Part shown: positions 60,641 to 64,000 of the stretch, one piece after another
Layout: each line of letters starts with the position of its first letter
Position numbering within the stretch: the first letter of the stretch is position 1
Position numbers and translations under genes: made by a program
Notes under the pieces: generated by a model
What the model saw: the letters and a program-made list of their open reading frames with translations, nothing else
Database searches by the model: none
What the model was told of the DNA's origin: nothing
NCBI RefSeq assembly: GCF_017355405.1
Contig: NZ_CP061177.1
Coordinates: 2,091,001 to 2,155,000, forward strand
Length of the DNA: 64,000 bases
Direction: 5' to 3'
From: Roseomonas haemaphysalidis
GTDB taxonomy: Bacteria; Pseudomonadota; Alphaproteobacteria; Acetobacterales; Acetobacteraceae

Positions 60641-61831
60641 TCAGCTCCCGCTCGTTGCCTGATTGTGCGCAAACGCCACCCGGAAGGCCAGCGCCAGCGC
60701 GCAGCAGGCGAGCAACGCGCCCGCGATGCCCATGCCGGGCAGGCCGAAGGCGGCGATCGCCAGCCCCCCCGCCGCCGCGCCGCTGGCTTGGCCGAGGTAG
60801 ATGCCGGCGGAGTTGGCCGCCAGCACCACCACCCGCGCATCCGGCGCCAGCGCCACCAGCCGGGCCTGCACCATGGGCATCATGGCGAACACACCGGTGG
60901 AGGATGCCAGCAGCGCCAGCGCCTGCGCCGGGATGGCCAGCCAGTGGCCGCGCAGCAGGCCCAACAGCAGGGCGGCCTGCAACGACTGCGCCAGCAGGAT
61001 CGCCAGCGGCATCCACCGTGCGGCGCGAATGCCCTGCCGCTCGTAAAGCCGCGTGCCGATCGGCAGCCCCAGCATGGAGGCGACGCCCGACAGCGTCTGC
61101 ATCAGCCCCACCTGCCACCCCGCCAGCCCGCTGACGGCGTTCACCGCCGGGCCGATAAAGGCCGAGGTGCAGAACGACGCACTGAAGGATAGGTAGGCCA
61201 GGCCCAGCATGGGCAGCACGCCGGGCCGGCGCAGCACGCGCAGGCTGCCGCCGGCGCGGCCCTCGCCGGGCACCTCCGGCAGCACCAGGCGGATGGCCAG
61301 GGCGCTGGCGCCGCACAGCACCGCCGTCAGCCCGAAGGCACCGTGCCAGCCGAGCAGCGAGCCCGCGACTGAGCCAAGCGGGATGCCCAGCAGAAAGGCC
61401 GCCGTGGTGCCGCCGATGACCAGCGCCAGGGCGCGCGCCCGCTGTTCCGGCGGCGCCAGCGTGGCGGCGGCGGCGGAAGCGGACGGCACGATCACCGCCG
61501 CCGCCACGCCGCACAGCACGCGCAGCGCCAGCAGCAGCGGAAAGGTGGGTGCCAGCACCATGCCGAGGTTCAGCAGCGCCATGGCCGCCAGTGCCGCCAC
61601 CATCAGCCGCCGCCGCGGCACCCGCGCGCACAGCGCCGCCATCGGGATCGCGGAAAGCCCGAAGGCGAGGGCGAAGGCGGTGCCAAGCTGCCCGGCCTGG
61701 GACACCGGCACCTGCAAATCCTGCGCGATCTCGTTCAACAGCCCGGCATAAACGAAGGACTGGGTGGAGGTGGCGAAGGAGGCGGCGGCCAGGACCGGCA
61801 CGCGGCCAAGGCCGCGGGGAGGGGAGGACAT
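60641..61831 (-). CDS. MFS transporter
   Basis: This 396-residue 12-helix MFS protein has LGTAFALAFGLSAIPMAALCARVPRRRLM (split as GTAFALAFGLSAIPMA and CARVPRRRLM) in the helix 2-3 loop, and a typical second half with PGVLPMLGLAYLSFSASFCTSAFIG (split as LPMLGLAYLSFSASF and CTSAFIG). It resembles the arabinose-efflux/drug exporter group. Substrate unknown. It is 4 bp from the ParA start on the same strand, so it is probably co-transcribed. Confidence 0.9.
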   Translation of the reverse strand: MSSPPRGLGRVPVLAAASFATSTQSFVYAGLLNEIAQDLQVPVSQAGQLGTAFALAFGLSAIPMAALCARVPRRRLMVAALAAMALLNLGMVLAPTFPLLLALRVLCGVAAAVIVPSASAAAATLAPPEQRARALALVIGGTTAAFLLGIPLGSVAGSLLGWHGAFGLTAVLCGASALAIRLVLPEVPGEGRAGGSLRVLRRPGVLPMLGLAYLSFSASFCTSAFIGPAVNAVSGLAGWQVGLMQTLSGVASMLGLPIGTRLYERQGIRAARWMPLAILLAQSLQAALLLGLLRGHWLAIPAQALALLASSTGVFAMMPMVQARLVALAPDARVVVLAANSAGIYLGQASGAAAGGLAIAAFGLPGMGIAGALLACCALALAFRVAFAHNQATSGS

Positions 61832-61962
61832 GGCAGCCGGCTCCAGCGATGCGCCCCGCAGCCATGCCCGCGCTTATGCTGCGGCGCAAGATGGCGCGTG
61901 CGGATGGACGCCGCCCTGCCGCCACCGCACAATCACCGGCCTTGAGATTGCAGGAGCACGCC

Positions 61963-62376
61963 ATGAGCGTCGAAGACGTTTCCCCCCGCGCCGCCTGGGA
62001 CGCCCTGCGCGCCGACCCGGATGCCATGCTGGTCGATGTGCGGACCGATGCCGAATGGAACTTCGTCGGCATCCCGGAGCTTTCGGAAGCCGGCAAGCAG
62101 GTGGTGCTGATCCCGTGGCAGGTCTACCCCTCCATGCAGGTCAACGGTGCCTTCACCGACCACCTTCGCAAGGCGGGCGCCACCGAGCAAAGCAAGCTCT
62201 ACTTCCTGTGCCGGTCCGGCGTGCGCAGCATGGCGGCGGGCGAGGCGGCGCAGGCGGCGGGTTTTTCCCAGGCCTTCAACGTGGCCAACGGCTTCGAGGG
62301 GCCGCCGGATGCCGAGGGACATCGTGGCGAGGTGGCCGGCTGGAAGGCCGAGGGCCTGCCCTGGCGCCAGCGCTGA
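61963..62376 (+). CDS. Rhodanese-like domain protein
   Basis: This 137-residue protein is a single rhodanese domain. It has LVDVRTDAEWNFVGIP, VLIPWQVYPSMQVN and the active-site loop LCRSGVRSMAAGE with the catalytic Cys. The 30-residue insert between helix and active loop is typical of the group found in alphaproteobacteria. GGAG lies before the ATG. The partner is not known. A GNAT gene follows it by 1 bp. Confidence 0.92.
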   Translation: MSVEDVSPRAAWDALRADPDAMLVDVRTDAEWNFVGIPELSEAGKQVVLIPWQVYPSMQVNGAFTDHLRKAGATEQSKLYFLCRSGVRSMAAGEAAQAAGFSQAFNVANGFEGPPDAEGHRGEVAGWKAEGLPWRQR

Positions 62377-62377
62377 G

Positions 62378-62881
62378 GTGATCCGCGCGGCGCTGGCGGA
62401 AGACCTGGCACTGCTGCCTGCGGTGGAACGCTCGGCGGCGGCGTTGCTGCGCGGCACTCGCATGGACTGGGCGGCCGACGGCCCGACGCTGGCGCCCGCG
62501 CTGCTGGAGGAGGCGGCCGCCCACGGGTTGCTGTGGTGCGCCTGGCGGGCGGAGGCCGGCGTGGTCGGTTTTCTGCTCGCCAGCCTGCTGCAGGGCGACC
62601 TGTTCATCGAGGAGCTGTCGGTGGCCCTGCCGCACCAGCGGGCCGGCTTTGGCCGGGCGTTGCTGGGCCACGCCGTGCGGCAGGCGCGGGAACGCGGGCT
62701 GGCCGGCGTGTCGCTGACCACGGACCATGATCTCGGCTGGTGCGCGCCGTTCTACGCCGCCGCCGGGTTCATGGTGGTATCCGGCGACGCGCTGGGTCCG
62801 ATCCTGCGGGAACGGCTGGCGCAGGAAGCGGCGCATGGCCACGACCCCGCCAGCCGGTGCGCCATGCGGCTGGCCTTCTAG
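62378..62881 (+). CDS. GNAT family N-acetyltransferase
   Basis: This 167-residue GNAT protein has LFIEELSVALPHQRAGFGRALLGHAVRQARERGLAG (split as IEELSVALPHQRAGFGRAL and GHAVRQARERGLAG) as the acetyl-CoA region, and LGWCAPFYAAAGF near the C-terminus. GTG 62378 follows the rhodanese stop by 1 bp. Its stop shares a CTAG with the KGG-type gene. Substrate unknown. Confidence 0.86.
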   Translation: MIRAALAEDLALLPAVERSAAALLRGTRMDWAADGPTLAPALLEEAAAHGLLWCAWRAEAGVVGFLLASLLQGDLFIEELSVALPHQRAGFGRALLGHAVRQARERGLAGVSLTTDHDLGWCAPFYAAAGFMVVSGDALGPILRERLAQEAAHGHDPASRCAMRLAF

Positions 62882-63192
62882 TGCCGCGCGGCTTCCGCAT
62901 TGGCCTTGCGCGTGGCGGCCGCCTTGCGCGCGCTGGCGGAACGCTCCTCCGCCGTGCGGCCGGCGGAAGCCGCACCGCCCTTGCGGCCACCCTTGTGCGC
63001 CGCGGCGTTGGAAGACGGATGGCCCCGGCCTGAGCCGGACTTCTCGCCGCCGCCGTCATCCTTGTTGACGGTGGCCCAGGCGCGGCGCTCGGCCTCGCCT
63101 TCCGGAATGCCACGGTTCTCGTAGCTTTCCTCGATATGCTCGGCCTTGCGCTTCTGCTTGTCGGTGTAGGCGGATTTGTCGCCGCGGGGCAT
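62878..63192 (-). CDS. KGG/plasmid-stabilisation-type small basic stress protein
   Basis: This 104-residue hydrophilic protein begins MPRGDKSAYTDKQKRKAEHIEESYENRG, then EAERRAWATVNKDDGGGEKSGSG, and has an Ala/Lys/Arg-rich helical C-terminus (AGRTAEERSASARKAAATRKANAEAARH, split as AGRTAEERSASARK and ATRKANAEAARH). It resembles small KGG-motif stress proteins of alphaproteobacteria. GGAAGGAGG lies before the ATG and an EcfG-type promoter sits 32 bp upstream, which fits a stress-induced gene. It probably is largely disordered. Confidence 0.85.
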   Translation of the reverse strand: MPRGDKSAYTDKQKRKAEHIEESYENRGIPEGEAERRAWATVNKDDGGGEKSGSGRGHPSSNAAAHKGGRKGGAASAGRTAEERSASARKAAATRKANAEAARH

Positions 63193-63223
63193 GTCGGCCT
63201 CCTTCCGGTTGATCCGGAGGGAA

Positions 63224-63248
63224 AACACGCCGCGCGGCGACAGGTTCC
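63224..63248 (-). promoter_or_regulatory. EcfG-type (general stress) promoter
   Basis: On the minus strand, GGAAC (63248-63244), 17 bases, GTT (63226-63224). This fits the alphaproteobacterial general stress sigma consensus GGAAC-N16-18-GTT exactly. It lies between the binding-protein stop (63249) and the KGG gene start (63192). Confidence 0.75.
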
Positions 63249-64000
63249 TCAGCCGCAGGTCAGCGCATGCGGCGTGGGATCGTAGCCGGGCATGCCGGGC
63301 ACGCCGTAGCCGGGGAAGGGCGTGTTCTCGGCATCGTCGGCCGCCGGCTTCACGCCGAACCACTTCTCGGACAGAGCGGCGACGGTGCCGTCGCGCTTCA
63401 TGCATTCCAGCACGTTCTCCACCGCGTTGCGCAGCTCGACATTGTCCTTGCGGAAGGGCGCGGCCCAGTGGGCGCGGGTTTCCTTGATGACGAAGTCTGG
63501 CACCAGCATGGGCGTGCGCGTGGCGGCGTAGCGCACCACCGTGTTGCCACCGAGCGTCGCATAGGCGCGGTTCGCCACCACCGCCTGCACCGCGTCCGGC
63601 TGGCTGTCATAGGTCTGCACCGTGAAGCCGTACTTGGCCGCATTCGCCTGCGCCCAGGCGTCGTAGGCCGAGCCCTTGTTCACCGCGATGGCCTTGCCGC
63701 GCAGGTCGTCCATGCCGGTGATCGGCGCGGAGCCCTTGCGGATGCCGAACTGGAAGGCTGTGTAGAGGTAGCCCTCGGTGAACAGCAGGTTTTCCGCCCG
63801 CTCGGCCGTCACCGTCACGGGGGCGGCCAGGAAGTCGTAGCGGCCGGCGTTCAGCGCGGGCACGAGGCCGGAAAAGGAGGCGCTGTCGATGGTGATGGGG
63901 CGGCCCATGCGCTTGGCCACCTCGGTGAACAGGTCGACGTTGAAGCCCTGTACGCCGCCATCGAGCTTGGGAAAGGCGTGGGGGGCGAAGGTGCCGTCCA
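63249..64000 (-). CDS. ABC transporter substrate-binding protein, 5' end outside the window
   Basis: This is the C-terminal 249 residues of a type 2 periplasmic binding protein for amino acids or related solutes. It has FNVDLFTEVAKRMGRPI, SFSGLVPALNAGRYDFLAAPVTVTAERAENLLFTEGY (split as LVPALNAGRYDFLAAPVTVT and RAENLLFTEGY), DLRGKAIAVNKGSAYD and ALSEKWFGVKP at the end. The signal peptide and start are beyond 64000. A Pro/Gly-rich tail (TPFPGYGVPGMPGYDPTP) follows the domain. Permease genes are not visible. An EcfG promoter for the next gene begins right after its stop. Confidence 0.92.
   Translation of the reverse strand, partial: DGTFAPHAFPKLDGGVQGFNVDLFTEVAKRMGRPITIDSASFSGLVPALNAGRYDFLAAPVTVTAERAENLLFTEGYLYTAFQFGIRKGSAPITGMDDLRGKAIAVNKGSAYDAWAQANAAKYGFTVQTYDSQPDAVQAVVANRAYATLGGNTVVRYAATRTPMLVPDFVIKETRAHWAAPFRKDNVELRNAVENVLECMKRDGTVAALSEKWFGVKPAADDAENTPFPGYGVPGMPGYDPTPHALTCG

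Noticed and set aside
62878..63192. Plasmid-stabilisation annotation as a sign of a toxin-antitoxin or plasmid
   Set aside because: The protein lacks toxin features, has a stress promoter and sits in ordinary chromosomal context.

Overview
This 64 kb window is high-GC chromosomal DNA from an alphaproteobacterium, most likely a Roseomonas-like member of the Acetobacteraceae. The basis is the very GC-rich codon use, an alphaproteobacterial GAAC-N7-GAAC SOS site, an EcfG-type stress promoter, a polyhydroxybutyrate (phaB) gene, an Atp12-type F1 chaperone, a mitochondrial Suv3-like helicase, and genes of the Rhodospirillales type throughout. Coding density is about 90%, genes frequently overlap by 4 bp, and I saw no tRNA, rRNA, insertion sequence, prophage or CRISPR array.

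Layout. 1-1200: the guaA 3' end, two small proteins and a cold-shock protein. 1549-6006: a DNA-repair island with a LexA-type operator, a radical SAM protein linked to uracil-DNA glycosylases, a DUF4130-UdgX fusion, a small TUDOR-like protein and a (6-4) iron-sulfur photolyase. 6003-9599: a Bcr/CflA exporter and two tandem periplasmic amino-acid-binding proteins. 9604-13203: acylphosphatase, Atp12, and an etfB-etfA-hbd fatty-acid oxidation operon. 13357-19795: aromatic and histidine biosynthesis (chorismate mutase, hisC, tyrA, a small ACT protein) and methionine biosynthesis (metX, metW). 19803-22564: small helical proteins, phaB, a holin-like membrane protein and a DMT exporter. 22575-27894: a cytochrome c oxidase cluster with a fused subunit I-III, subunit II, a CtaG-like assembly factor and membrane accessories.

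28086-38000: a DUF2076 protein, a CoA-binding protein, glutathione-dependent formaldehyde dehydrogenase, an S49 peptidase, a thioesterase, stress proteins, a methyltransferase-cupin-GST operon, gloB with its divergent methyltransferase, and a DmeR/DmeF metal-efflux pair. 37886-48755: a Suv3-like helicase, an M20 peptidase, a racemase-like protein lacking both catalytic cysteines, an AmpR/class A beta-lactamase divergon, and lpxB-nitrilase-GNAT. 48856-57263: a GPP34 protein, a Zur/HisI/COG0523 zinc divergon with a visible Zur box, glgX, metC-sseA, an alanyl-tRNA editing protein and a NUDIX hydrolase. 57303-64000: transporters, an orphan ParA, GNAT proteins, a rhodanese, a KGG-type stress protein with an EcfG-type promoter, and a truncated binding-protein gene at the edge.

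The most interesting unit is the SOS-box-linked radical SAM/UdgX island at 1549-6006. The zinc-responsive divergon at 49574-51559 is the second clear regulon. A curious genome-scale pattern is that six convergent gene pairs share a CTAG, so both stop codons are encoded in the same four bases.
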